DNA of 35,262 nt from Aneurinibacillus sp. (GCA_020725425.1 DYFA01000024.1:1-35262); one strand, 5' to 3'; shown: positions 17,828 to 25,418, numbered from the stretch's first letter. The notes: generated from the letters alone by a model not told the origin. A program made the numbers and translations.

Positions 17828-18712
17828 TCAGACCCCTCTTTCCGCTGGCACCACTTCGTCCGGTTGGACGCTCCCGGGCAACCGGTACCCCACGGCCTCG
17901 GCCACGCCGGCGTTGAGCACCAGCCGGGCCTCCTCCGCGTACTCCACCGGAATCCGGGCGGGATCGGCACCGTTGAGGATGCGCTGGGCGATCGCGGCGG
18001 CGCGCCGGCCGAGATGGGCGGGGTCGGCCTCCAGGGCGACCAGCGCCCCCCGCCGCACGCCGGCGGCGTTATGAGCCACCAGGGGTTTCCGGGCCTCCCG
18101 CGCCGCCGCGGCGATCCGCTCCAGCTCCCCGTCGGTCAGCCGGTCCAGCGAAAGCAGGATCACCTGCGCCTCCGCCATCACTTTCGGCAGGGCAGCCTCC
18201 AGGGCGGCGACGTCGGTCACCTCCGCCCGTCTCACGGCGATCCCCCGCTTCTCCCCGGCCGCTTCCAGGCTTGCCGCCTCGACCGGCGAGTTGGGGTCCT
18301 GAGGGTTGAAGAGAACCGTCACCTCAGACAGGCCGGGGAAGAGCTCGCTCAACTGAGCGAGCTTCCGGTCGCCGGGGATCATCCCGCTGACCCCCGTCAC
18401 GGGGCGGCCGGGCTGGTCCGCCCGCTCCACCAGGCCCGCTCCCACCGGATCGAAGACCGGCGCGAAGACTACCGGCCGGGAACCCTGGGCGGCCGCTTTC
18501 GCCGCCGGGGTGCCGCAGGCCAGGATGAGGTCCACCTGCTGGCCGAGCGACTCCACCGCCGCCGGCAACTGGTCCACCCGGCCCTCTACGCTGCGTTGCA
18601 CATACTCCACGTCCCGCCCCTCCTGGAAGCCCAGCCCTTCCAGGCCCCGCCGGAACCCGTCGACCACCGGCCCCAGCGCCGGCACGAACAGCAAGACGCC
18701 AACCCGTCGCAC
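17828..18712 (-). CDS. ABC-type substrate-binding protein (ABC_sub_bind/TrpX-like), no signal peptide
   Basis: This 294-residue protein has the two-lobed ABC_sub_bind fold: MRRVGVLLFVPALGPVV at the start, EGLGFQEGRDVEYV, ILACGTPAAKAA and PVVFAPVFDPVGAGLV in lobe one, then GVSGMIPGDRKLAQL, VTVLFNPQDPNS and VYL-type strands in lobe two. Ends such as EYAEEARLVLNAGVAEAVGYRLP are typical. Most members carry a lipoprotein signal; this one starts straight at the first strand of the domain. The GTG start has GGGGGAGG four bases ahead, and a sigma-A promoter lies upstream. No permease or ATPase gene is near. It is the first gene of a run with the U32 and aminotransferase genes. Confidence 0.82.
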   Translation of the reverse strand: MRRVGVLLFVPALGPVVDGFRRGLEGLGFQEGRDVEYVQRSVEGRVDQLPAAVESLGQQVDLILACGTPAAKAAAQGSRPVVFAPVFDPVGAGLVERADQPGRPVTGVSGMIPGDRKLAQLSELFPGLSEVTVLFNPQDPNSPVEAASLEAAGEKRGIAVRRAEVTDVAALEAALPKVMAEAQVILLSLDRLTDGELERIAAAAREARKPLVAHNAAGVRRGALVALEADPAHLGRRAAAIAQRILNGADPARIPVEYAEEARLVLNAGVAEAVGYRLPGSVQPDEVVPAERGV

Positions 18713-18761
18713 AAGCCTCCCCCTTTACTTCCTCTTTTGCCAAACCGCGGAAGCCGGATTA

Positions 18762-18790
18762 ATTATAGCACCCGTCCCCTCCGCTATCAA
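18762..18790 (-). promoter_or_regulatory. Sigma-A promoter for the substrate-binding-protein operon
   Basis: On the minus strand, TTGATA (18785-18790) and a perfect TATAAT (18762-18767) are separated by exactly 17 bases, and the start codon follows about 50 bases downstream. It is the best sigma-A match in the window. Confidence 0.75.
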
Positions 18791-18891
18791 ATGCAACCGG
18801 CGGAGGGGGTCCAATCTCTGCGCAATCGGGCGATAACTTACGAAATTCTGGGGTGATGTAAGATGACGTTACTTTAGGGCAAATTGTGGGG

Positions 18892-18920
18892 TTGCAATTT
18901 CTGCCAAAATTTAGTACACT
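18892..18920 (+). promoter_or_regulatory. Sigma-A promoter for abrB
   Basis: TTGCAA (18892-18897) and TACACT (18915-18920) are 17 bases apart in an AT-rich patch, about 37 bases before the abrB ATG. It is divergent from the promoter at 18762-18790; about 100 bases separate the two -35 boxes, leaving room for shared regulators. Confidence 0.6.
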
Positions 18921-18956
18921 TTACCTGACTTGGTGCGGAAAGGAGCAGAATACACA

Positions 18957-19205
18957 ATGATGAAATCAACCGGCATTGTTCGCAAAGTTGATGAGCTCGG
19001 TCGGGTCGTCATTCCGATCGAACTCCGCCGGACCCTCTCCATTGCCGAAAAGGACGCTCTTGAGATCTACGTCGACGGCGAGCGGATCGTCCTTCGCAAG
19101 TACGAGCCGGCCTGCATCTTCTGCGGCAACGCCGAAGGTGTCCGGTCTTTCAAGGGCAAGAACGTCTGCCCCGAGTGCATGGAGGCCATGAAGCAGGTCA
19201 GCTAG
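18957..19205 (+). CDS. abrB: AbrB-family transition-state regulator with C-terminal zinc-ribbon-like tail
   Basis: The protein has 82 residues. The N-terminal half (MKSTGIVRKVDELGRVVIP, then IELRRTL and EKDALEIYVD) is nearly identical to the DNA-binding swapped-hairpin domain of Bacillus AbrB, which represses stationary-phase and sporulation genes. The second half differs: instead of the Bacillus dimerisation tail it has CIFC (53-56) and CPEC (71-74), a likely zinc ribbon. The ATG at 18957 is 11 bases after GGAG; the ATG one codon later is also possible. A sigma-A promoter precedes the gene and an intrinsic terminator follows it, so it is a single-gene unit. Confidence 0.93.
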   Translation: MMKSTGIVRKVDELGRVVIPIELRRTLSIAEKDALEIYVDGERIVLRKYEPACIFCGNAEGVRSFKGKNVCPECMEAMKQVS

Positions 19206-20152
19206 TCCGGCGGCAAGCAGCGGCGGGGCGGAGAGGTCTCCGCCCTCCTTTTTATGGTATTTTCTCGCTTAGTTCCCTTTTTCTCCCCTTCCCCGGACCG
19301 GCAGGTCAGCGCCAGGCGATACACGGCGTTGCGGGAAAGGCCGCGGGCCGTCGCCACCCGTCGGGCCGCCTCCCGCAACGGGAGCCCCTCGCGCTGCGCC
19401 AGCGACGCCGCTTCCTCCCCCGCGCCCTGCTCCGCTCCGGCCGCCCCGCCCTCCGGCTCCGCGGGGCTTCCGGCCGCGGCCGCTCCCCCCACGACTAGAG
19501 TGAACTCTCCCCGCCGCTCTCCCGTCGCGAAGTGGGCCAGGGCGGTGGAGAGCGTTCCCCGGTACACCTCTTCGAACTGCTTGGTCAATTCCCTGGCCAC
19601 GGCTACCGGGCGCTCCCCCAGGCTCCCCGCCAGGTCCTCCAGCGTGCGCAGGAGCCGGTGGGGCGCCTCGTAGAGCACGATCGTCCGCCGCTCTCCCGCA
19701 AGCTCAGCCAGCCGGCGCCGGCGCTCCCCGCCCCGGGTGGGTAGGAAGCCCTCGAAGACGAAGCGGGCGGCGGGCAGCCCCGCCACGGACAGGGCGGCGA
19801 TCACCGCGCTCGGCCCCGGCACCGCCTCCACCCGGATCCCGGCGGCCAGCGCCGCCTCCACCAGGGGCAGTCCGGGGTCGGAGACGCCCGGCGTCCCGGC
19901 TTCCGAGACCAGCGCCACCCGGCCCCCCGCGGCCAACCGTTCGAGCAGCCTCTGGACCGTCTCCGGCCCGGAGTGGGCGTGGTAGCTCACCAGGGGCGTC
20001 GAGATCCGGTACCGGCTCAGCAGCTTCCGGGTCGTCCGGGTGTCTTCGGCCGCCACCACGTCCACCTCGCCGAGCACCCGCAAAAGGCGAAGGGATACGT
20101 CCTCCAGGTTACCGATGGGTGTGGCGCAGACGTAGAGAATCCCTTGGCCCAC
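19202..20152 (-). CDS. rsmI: 16S rRNA 2'-O-ribose methyltransferase RsmI
   Basis: The product is about 316 residues and methylates C1402 of 16S rRNA with SAM. The start is the GTG at 20150-20152, with GGGAGG nine bases ahead; the open frame upstream of it does not match the family. The tetrapyrrole-methylase fold opens with LYVCATPIGNLEDVSLR, then EDTRTTRKLLSRY, SEAGTPGVSDPG, VPGPSAVIAALS and FEGFLP. The C-terminal RsmI-type helix-turn-helix (GLPLREAARRVATARGLSRN) is present after an Ala/Glu-rich linker. The last 30 residues are unconserved, and its stop codon overlaps that of convergent abrB (CTAG at 19202-19205). In Bacillus the order yabC(rsmI)-abrB is the same. Confidence 0.93.
   Translation of the reverse strand: MGQGILYVCATPIGNLEDVSLRLLRVLGEVDVVAAEDTRTTRKLLSRYRISTPLVSYHAHSGPETVQRLLERLAAGGRVALVSEAGTPGVSDPGLPLVEAALAAGIRVEAVPGPSAVIAALSVAGLPAARFVFEGFLPTRGGERRRRLAELAGERRTIVLYEAPHRLLRTLEDLAGSLGERPVAVARELTKQFEEVYRGTLSTALAHFATGERRGEFTLVVGGAAAAGSPAEPEGGAAGAEQGAGEEAASLAQREGLPLREAARRVATARGLSRNAVYRLALTCRSGEGEKKGTKRENTIKRRAETSPPRRCLPPD
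19226..19253 (+). terminator. Intrinsic terminator of abrB
   Basis: An 8-bp perfect stem GGGCGGAG / CTCCGCCC (19226-19233 and 19238-19245) with an AGGT loop is followed by TCCTTTTT. It begins 20 bases after the abrB stop. It lies inside the 3' coding end of rsmI on the opposite strand. Confidence 0.85.
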
Positions 20153-20255
20153 AGTGGTGGTCCTCCCTCCCCGGGCATCCGGGTGGCCTCTGCCCCGGCC
20201 CGGGATAGGACTGTACGGTCCGGGGAATACTCCCCGTTTACGAGGAGGTCTATGC

Positions 20256-21878
20256 GTGAACCTGCGCCACCTGATCGAGCTGCTCCGGCACCAGGGCACC
20301 GATGTGGAAGTGGCGGGGGACCTCGGAGCACTGGACCAGGAGGTTCTCGCCGTCACGAGCCGGGTGGCGGAGGCCGGGCCCCGGGTGGTGCTGGTCGTCG
20401 AGCCGGTCGCCGACCCCTTGGCAGTCCGTGAGGCGCTGCGCCGCGGGGTGGCCGCGGTAGTGACCGAGGAGCCGCTCGTCTCCCCGGTGCCTGTCCTGCG
20501 GGTGCGCCGCGCTCGGGAGGCGTTCCGCCACCTCCTCGCCGCCTTCTACGGCACGCCAACCCAACAGTTGCTGCTATGGGGCGTCACCGGCCCCGGGCAA
20601 ACGAGCGTGGCCTTCCTTCTCCACCGCTGCCTCGCCGCCCACGGGCTTCGCTCCGGCCTGTGGGCGGACGTCCTCGGAGCGGGCACGCGGTGCGGCGCCG
20701 GCCGCGGCACCGGCTTTCCCGCCAGCCTCCTGCTCTTCCTCCGCAACCTCACTGAACGGGGCGGGCAGGCAGCCGTCCTCAGTCTTTGTCGGGAGGATCT
20801 GACCGCCTGCGCCGCCTCCGGTCTCGCCCTGCAGGGCCTGATCGCCCTCGGGCGCCCCTCCTCCCGCCTGCCGGCGCGCCTTGTCGCGGCGCGCTCTTTG
20901 CTCGTCCCGGCGGGGTGGCGGCCACCCCCCGGCGCGGGCCCGTTCTTCACCTTCGGCCCGGGGCCGGAGGCCGATCTCCGCTACCGCCGCCCGGCCGGAC
21001 GACCAGCCCCTCCGGAGGGGCACCCCTCCCGGCCGCGGCCCCTCCCCTGGTTCCAGGAGCTCGAGTTCGCCGCAGGCTCACACCTGGTTCCGCCGGGGGC
21101 GGAGCCTCGCCCGCTCCCCGCCACCTTCAGGGCGCGGCTCGCGACGCCGGGCCCGGCGGCCCGGCGGGCCGCCGCCGCGGCCGCGGCCGCCGCGCTGCTC
21201 GCCGGCGTTCCCCCGGCCACGGTGGCCGCCGCCCTGGAGGCCTTTCCCGGCGTCTATCGCCGGTTCCAGCTCGTCCACCGCGGGACGTTCACCGTGGTCG
21301 ACGACGTAGCGCAGACCCCGCAGGAGGTCGCCGCCACTCTGGCCGCCCTCGCCGAACTGGAGAGCGCCGCCCGGCGGGAGGGTTCCGTCCCTCCTTACCG
21401 GCTTCTCCACCCCGTCTGCGCCGTGGCCGGCGGACGAGGGGCCGCGCACAACGCGGCGCTCGGCCGCTCCCTGGCCCGCCTTCTCCCCCGCCGCCGGGCC
21501 GAACGGCTGGTGGTCACCGAGTGCCTTTATCACACTCCGGCGGAGTTCCGGGCCGCCCCGGAAGAGCGCGTCGCCCTGGCCGCCGCCTGCCACCAGGGCG
21601 GGCTCACGTTCGAGTACTACCCGGACCTGGGGGATGCTTTGAGGGCCGCCGTCGGGGCAGCGGGCGAGGGCGACCTGCTGCTCCTCCTGGGTGGGCCGCA
21701 GATGGCTCAGGCCCAGGCGGTGCTGGGGGAGATCCTGACCGACCGGGGCCTGGCGCTGCAGGAGCCCTACGACGACTGGGCGCCGGGGCCGCTCCTGCGC
21801 CCGTTGAGCCTTGCCGAACTCACTCGGAGGGAGAACCTCCCTGGTTCGAGGGGTTCTCTCCGGACCCCCCGGCCTTAG
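20256..21878 (+). CDS. Degenerate Mur-ligase-like protein (MurE-related pseudoenzyme)
   Basis: This 540-residue protein starts at a GTG seven to eight bases after GAGGAGG. The N-terminal domain is that of MurE (AVTSRVAEAGPRVVLVV, then REAFRHLLAAFYGTPTQQL) and leads into GVTGPGQTS (about 109-117), where true Mur ligases have GVTGTNGKT. The ATP-binding lysine is gone. The region that should hold the catalytic Ser-Ser-His and Arg-Asp-His motifs reads SLCREDL, with no counterpart of RDHLDFH. VVDDVAQTP (about 347-355) replaces the VDYAHTP segment, and the DNPR motif is missing. The fold therefore seems kept and the chemistry lost. The gene is very GC- and Ala/Arg/Pro-rich. It opposes its neighbours, and its 3' end overlaps yaaT by 59 bases. 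A structural or regulatory cell-wall role is only a guess. Confidence 0.7.
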   Translation: MNLRHLIELLRHQGTDVEVAGDLGALDQEVLAVTSRVAEAGPRVVLVVEPVADPLAVREALRRGVAAVVTEEPLVSPVPVLRVRRAREAFRHLLAAFYGTPTQQLLLWGVTGPGQTSVAFLLHRCLAAHGLRSGLWADVLGAGTRCGAGRGTGFPASLLLFLRNLTERGGQAAVLSLCREDLTACAASGLALQGLIALGRPSSRLPARLVAARSLLVPAGWRPPPGAGPFFTFGPGPEADLRYRRPAGRPAPPEGHPSRPRPLPWFQELEFAAGSHLVPPGAEPRPLPATFRARLATPGPAARRAAAAAAAAALLAGVPPATVAAALEAFPGVYRRFQLVHRGTFTVVDDVAQTPQEVAATLAALAELESAARREGSVPPYRLLHPVCAVAGGRGAAHNAALGRSLARLLPRRRAERLVVTECLYHTPAEFRAAPEERVALAAACHQGGLTFEYYPDLGDALRAAVGAAGEGDLLLLLGGPQMAQAQAVLGEILTDRGLALQEPYDDWAPGPLLRPLSLAELTRRENLPGSRGSLRTPRP

Positions 21879-22839
21879 AGCGCCTCGACCGGCGCCGGCG
21901 GCCCGGCCGGCCGGCGGAGCGGTTGGCCGGCGGAGACGCCGGGCGCGCCGGCTGCTCGGCCGGCGGCTCCGGAGGGGACCCGGGCTCGCCGGCGCTGCCG
22001 GCCTGTCCCGCGCCCGGGCGCCGCCGTCGCCGCCGCTTTCCGCCGCCCCGGCGCTCCACCGCCGCGCCCGGAGCGGCCGCGCCGCTCTCCGGCGCCACAT
22101 CGGCCGACCCCTCAGCGCCGGGCGCCTCCGGAGCCTCCGGGGCCGGGCTGGCCGCCTCGGCTTCTTCAGCCTGGGCGGCTTTCGCGGCTTTCCTGGCCTC
22201 GCGGTACGCCTCGGACTCGAAGTTCAAGCAGCACATCAAGCGGCCGCAGATACCCGAAATCTTGGTGGGGTTGAGCGAGAGGTTCTGTTCCTTGGCCATG
22301 CGGATCGAGACCGGGACGAAGTCCCCGAGGAACGCTTGGCAGCAGAGCTGGCGCCCGCACGGCCCGAGCCCTCCCAGGAGCTTCGCCTCGTCCCGCACTC
22401 CGATCTGGCGCAGCTCGATCCGGGTGCGGAAGGTGGAGGCCAGATCCTTGACCAACTCCCGGAAGTCGACGCGGTTCTCCGCCGTGAAATAGAAGATGAT
22501 CTTGGAGCCGTCGAGGGTGTACTCGACGTGGACCAGCTTCATCGGAAGCCCGTGGGCGGCGATCTTCTGCTGTCCGACGCTGAACGCCCGCCGGGCCTTC
22601 TCCTCGTTTTCCCGGCGGCGGGCGAAGTCCTCCGGCCCTGCCTTGCGCAGCACTCTCTTCAGGGGCGCCTTGACTTCCTCGTCGGGGACCTCCTTCGGCC
22701 ACGAGGCCACCATCCCCAGCTCGATCCCGCGCGCCGTCTCGACGACCGCCCCGTCCCCAGGCTCCAGCGGGAGCCCGCCGGGGTCGAAGTAGTAGACCTT
22801 GCCCGCCGTCTTGAAGCGGATTCCCACCACCTGTGCCAT
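21820..22839 (-). CDS. yaaT: PSP1-domain protein YaaT/RicT with long basic tail
   Basis: The protein has 339 residues from the ATG at 22839, which has GGAGG six bases ahead. It opens VVGIRFKTAGKVYYFDPG. The PSP1 domain carries two cysteine clusters, CGRQLCC (about 161-167) and ICGRLMCC (about 197-204), which in Bacillus RicT hold an Fe-S cluster. RicT acts with RicA and RicF in RNase Y-dependent mRNA maturation and in competence and sporulation; I infer a similar role. Residues from about 215 on are an extra, disordered-looking tail: Ala/Glu/Pro-rich, then runs of arginine (KRRRRRR, RRRRSRRSK). That makes it some 60 residues longer than the Bacillus protein. The tail end overlaps the convergent Mur-like gene. 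Confidence 0.9.
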   Translation of the reverse strand: MAQVVGIRFKTAGKVYYFDPGGLPLEPGDGAVVETARGIELGMVASWPKEVPDEEVKAPLKRVLRKAGPEDFARRRENEEKARRAFSVGQQKIAAHGLPMKLVHVEYTLDGSKIIFYFTAENRVDFRELVKDLASTFRTRIELRQIGVRDEAKLLGGLGPCGRQLCCQAFLGDFVPVSIRMAKEQNLSLNPTKISGICGRLMCCLNFESEAYREARKAAKAAQAEEAEAASPAPEAPEAPGAEGSADVAPESGAAAPGAAVERRGGGKRRRRRRPGAGQAGSAGEPGSPPEPPAEQPARPASPPANRSAGRPGRRRRSRRSKAGGSGENPSNQGGSPSE

Positions 22840-22858
22840 CGCGTTCCTCCGTCCTCGT

Positions 22859-23878
22859 CTAAGCCGGCTCCTCGGCCAACCCCGGCAGAGAGTCGCCTCC
22901 GGTGTGACACCGGGCGATCTCAAGAAACAGAACCTCCAGGAGCAGCCGTCGGTGGGCGTTGGCCGACAGCGCCCGCTGCGCCCACATGACCGCTTCCAAA
23001 ACCGTCCGGGCGCCGGCCAGGGAGAGCCCCCCGCCATCCTCCGCCGGTCCCAGCACCCGCCGCCACACGCCGGGCGGGCTCCCCCCCGCCTCAAGCAACA
23101 GTTGCCGGTAGAGCGCCTCGAGCAGCTCCAGCCGCTCCTGCGCCTCCTCCCGGCTCTTGGACCAGGCGGCCGCCCGGTTGAGCAGCGCCACCCGGTCGCC
23201 CCGGCAGGCGGCGGCGTAGAACTCCCGCGCCTCCTCCCGCAGGGTCTCCCAGCGGCCGGCCACCTCCCGGGCCCGGCCGAGCGAACCCCCGGCGAGCGCG
23301 GCGGCGGCTCTTGCCTGCTCCTCCGGCCGTCCCTCTTCCATCAGCGCCCGGGCGATCAGCGCCTCCGGGAGGCTCGCCATCTTCAGGATCGAGCAGCGCG
23401 AGGCGATGGTCGGCAAGATCCGGGCCGGGTAGGCCGTAAGCAGCAGGAAGACCGCCGGCCCCGGCGGTTCCTCCAAGGGCTGGAGCAGACAGTTGGCCGC
23501 CTCGTCGGTCATCGCCTCGGCCCGATCGACGATGAACACCTTGTAGCGGGCCTCGTAGGGCCGCCGGGCGTTCTCGCGCCGGAGTTCCTGCATCTGTTCG
23601 AGCTTGAGGTGGGCTCCCTCCGGGGCGATCACCTGTACGTCGGGGTGGTTCCCGTGGGCCACCTTCCGGCAGGACCGGCACTCCCCGCATGGTTCGCCGT
23701 CCCACTCCGGCCCGCGGGCCTCGCAGTCCAAGGCGGCGGCGAACACCTCCGCCATACTCCTCTTGCCCGAGCCGGGGGGGCCTGTCAGCAGGTAGGCGTG
23801 GGCCACGCGGTCCCGCACCAAGGCCGCCTTCAACAGGCGAACGTTCCTCTCCTGGCCGAGCAGGTCGGCAAAACGCAT
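22859..23878 (-). CDS. holB: DNA polymerase III delta' subunit
   Basis: This 339-residue clamp-loader subunit starts MRFADLLGQE and has a P-loop GPPGSGKRS (about 33-41). A zinc-binding group C-x11-C-x2-C-x2-C (CGECRSC, about 52-70), FIVDRAEAMTDEAANCLLQPLEEPP as Walker B and its helix (shortened: FIVDRAE, then LEEPP), and the sensor-1 SRC (about 172) are all present. It helps load the beta clamp. The Walker A end is KR in place of KT/S, and delta' ATP sites are often inactive, so this is not alarming. It sits 19 bases before yaaT and 19 after yaaR, in the standard Firmicutes order. Confidence 0.93.
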   Translation of the reverse strand: MRFADLLGQERNVRLLKAALVRDRVAHAYLLTGPPGSGKRSMAEVFAAALDCEARGPEWDGEPCGECRSCRKVAHGNHPDVQVIAPEGAHLKLEQMQELRRENARRPYEARYKVFIVDRAEAMTDEAANCLLQPLEEPPGPAVFLLLTAYPARILPTIASRCSILKMASLPEALIARALMEEGRPEEQARAAAALAGGSLGRAREVAGRWETLREEAREFYAAACRGDRVALLNRAAAWSKSREEAQERLELLEALYRQLLLEAGGSPPGVWRRVLGPAEDGGGLSLAGARTVLEAVMWAQRALSANAHRRLLLEVLFLEIARCHTGGDSLPGLAEEPA

Positions 23879-23897
23879 GCGCGCTGATCCCCACTTC

Positions 23898-24356
23898 TCA
23901 AGTGTAGAGGTCGACGAGCAGCCCCCGGATTTCGCCGAGCTTCTCGAGGAGCAGAAGCGGGTCGGCGTGGCGCGAGAGCGTCAACTGGGCCAGCTCCTCC
24001 AGCGCCTGGTTCACCCGCTGGACCAGGACGTAGACCCGGCGCCGCCCCTTCCGGTCGAACCCCGTCTGCTGTTGCACCGCGTAAGCCTGGTGGAGCACGG
24101 TGTCGAGGAACGACTGCACCAGCTCCCGGTACTTGCGCAGCACCGCCAGGCTGCGCTTATCCCGCAGCTCCTCGGCGGTCCGGTCGAGCTCCGCCAGAAG
24201 CTCGTCCAGCGTGCAGTGGATCGCCTCGACGCGAGCCACCCCCAGCGTCCGGGCGAACTCCGGCTTGGCCGCCGGCTTGACCGCCCTGGGGCTCCGGCGC
24301 CGTCGCGGCCCTTCGAGGCTCTCGCCGCGGGAATCCCCTGCCTCCCGGATGCGCAT
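23898..24356 (-). CDS. yaaR: YaaR family protein (DUF327)
   Basis: This 152-residue, mostly helical protein has a basic, variable first 35 residues. The conserved DUF327 core follows: FARTLGVARVEAIHCTLDE-type segment, ELLAELDRTAEELRDKRSL, VLRKYRELVQSFLDTVL, and the C-terminal ALEELAQLTLSRHADPLLLL (split here for reading). Its function is not known; it is kept between yaaQ and holB across Firmicutes. The start is 6 bases after the yaaQ stop, with a weak AAGG site inside that gene. Confidence 0.88.
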   Translation of the reverse strand: MRIREAGDSRGESLEGPRRRRSPRAVKPAAKPEFARTLGVARVEAIHCTLDELLAELDRTAEELRDKRSLAVLRKYRELVQSFLDTVLHQAYAVQQQTGFDRKGRRRVYVLVQRVNQALEELAQLTLSRHADPLLLLEKLGEIRGLLVDLYT

Positions 24357-24362
24357 CGCCTG

Positions 24363-24692
24363 CTACACCTTGACGAAACGCTCGACGTCCACCACGAAGA
24401 CCGTGGCCCCGCCGACCGGGACCTCCACCGGCTCCGTGAAGTAGGGAGTATCCACCCGGCCGAGGGAGGCCAGCGGGGTGATGAGCTGCCGGCGGGAGCG
24501 GCAGGTCTTTCTCACCAGGTCCAGCACCGCCTCCACCCGGTCCTCCTCCACGCCCACCAGGACGGTAGTGTTCCCTTCCCGCAGGAAGCCCCCGGTGGAG
24601 GCCAGTTTGGTGGCCTGGAAGCCGGCGTTGGACAAGGTCGAGAGGAGGTTCGCCTCGTCCTGGTCCTGCACCACCGCTACTACAAGCTTCAT
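24363..24692 (-). CDS. darA: Cyclic-di-AMP receptor DarA/YaaQ (PII-like)
   Basis: The 109-residue protein is the same length as Bacillus DarA (also called PstA). It opens MKLVVAVVQDQDEANLLSTL, the PII-like fold, then GFQATKLASTGGFLREGNTT with the c-di-AMP-contacting loop, LVGVEEDRVEAVL, CRSRRQ, and a final PVEVPVGGATVFVVDVERF strand. The open frame continues upstream to 24752, but the ATG at 24692 has GAGG eight bases ahead and matches the family start. It is a cytoplasmic trimer that binds the osmotic and cell-wall messenger c-di-AMP; the partner protein is unknown. It follows tmk by 10 bases. Confidence 0.93.
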   Translation of the reverse strand: MKLVVAVVQDQDEANLLSTLSNAGFQATKLASTGGFLREGNTTVLVGVEEDRVEAVLDLVRKTCRSRRQLITPLASLGRVDTPYFTEPVEVPVGGATVFVVDVERFVKV

Positions 24693-24702
24693 CCTGCTCA
24701 CC

Positions 24703-25374
24703 TCACCCTTCGCCCCATTCCCTGCCGAACCGGTCCGGAAAGCGACGCGCAAGGCAGGCCAAAAGCTCGCGCTCGACCTCAGCCGGTGTCCGGCCGTCGG
24801 TCGGAATCACCCGGATCCGTCCGGCTTCCTCCTCCGCCAGTCGAAGATAATACTCCCGCACCTTGCGGTGGTAGTCGAGCTGGCGCTGCTCGATCCGGTC
24901 GCCGGCCCCCTCGCTCCGCGCCCCGGCTCTGGCCAGCCCCACCTCCGGCGTCACGTCCAAGAGCAGCGTCAGGTCGGGGACCAGACCCCCGGTGGCGAAG
25001 GCGTTCACCTGGCGCACCGCCTCGACCCCCCGCCCCAGGGCGTATCCCTGGTAGGCCAGGCTCGAGTCGACGAACCGCTCAGCCAGGACCACTTTCCCCT
25101 CCGCCAGGGCCGGCCGGATCACCCGTTCCACGTTCTGAGCGCGGCTGGCGGCGTAGAGCAGGACCTCAGCCTCACCGACCAGGTCGCTCGCCGGGTCGAG
25201 GATGATCTTCCGCAGCGCCTCGCCGACCGGCGTCCCGCCGGGCTCCCGGGTGAAGACTACCGGCACCCCGAGCGCCTGCAGCCTTGCGGTGAGACGCGCC
25301 GCCTGGGTGGACTTGCCGCCGCCGTCGGGTCCTTCGAGGGTGATGAAGAGTCCCCGTTCACTCCTTCGTGCCAC
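24703..25374 (-). CDS. tmk: Thymidylate kinase
   Basis: This 223-residue enzyme phosphorylates dTMP to dTDP. It has a P-loop LEGPDGGGKST (about 13-23), TREPGGTPVGE (about 42-52) for the dTMP site, the catalytic AERFVDSSLAYQG (about 98-110) where Glu-Arg replaces the usual Asp-Arg, and the LID segment with RSEGAGDRIE. A GTG start with GGAGGA seven bases ahead is used. It is the first of the tmk-darA-yaaR-holB-yaaT run, all with gaps of 6-20 bases, and so is almost certainly co-transcribed with them. Confidence 0.94.
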   Translation of the reverse strand: MARRSERGLFITLEGPDGGGKSTQAARLTARLQALGVPVVFTREPGGTPVGEALRKIILDPASDLVGEAEVLLYAASRAQNVERVIRPALAEGKVVLAERFVDSSLAYQGYALGRGVEAVRQVNAFATGGLVPDLTLLLDVTPEVGLARAGARSEGAGDRIEQRQLDYHRKVREYYLRLAEEEAGRIRVIPTDGRTPAEVERELLACLARRFPDRFGREWGEG

Positions 25375-25418
25375 CAGCGCGTCCTCCTCCGGCCGTGGGC
25401 CCGATCCCGCCCGCCCGC

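Noticed and set aside
18841-18891. A regulator site upstream of abrB (GTAA ... TTAC dyad)
   Set aside because: The arms are only four bases; too short to claim without copies elsewhere.
20221-20236. A hairpin CGGGGA/TCCCCG ahead of the Mur-like gene
   Set aside because: Six base pairs with a four-base loop in GC-rich DNA is expected by chance; no T-run and no known leader pattern.
20786-22492. A plus-strand open frame of 568 codons
   Set aside because: It is a shifted frame over the Mur-like gene and the antisense of yaaT; Arg/Pro/Gly-rich with no domain and no ribosome site.
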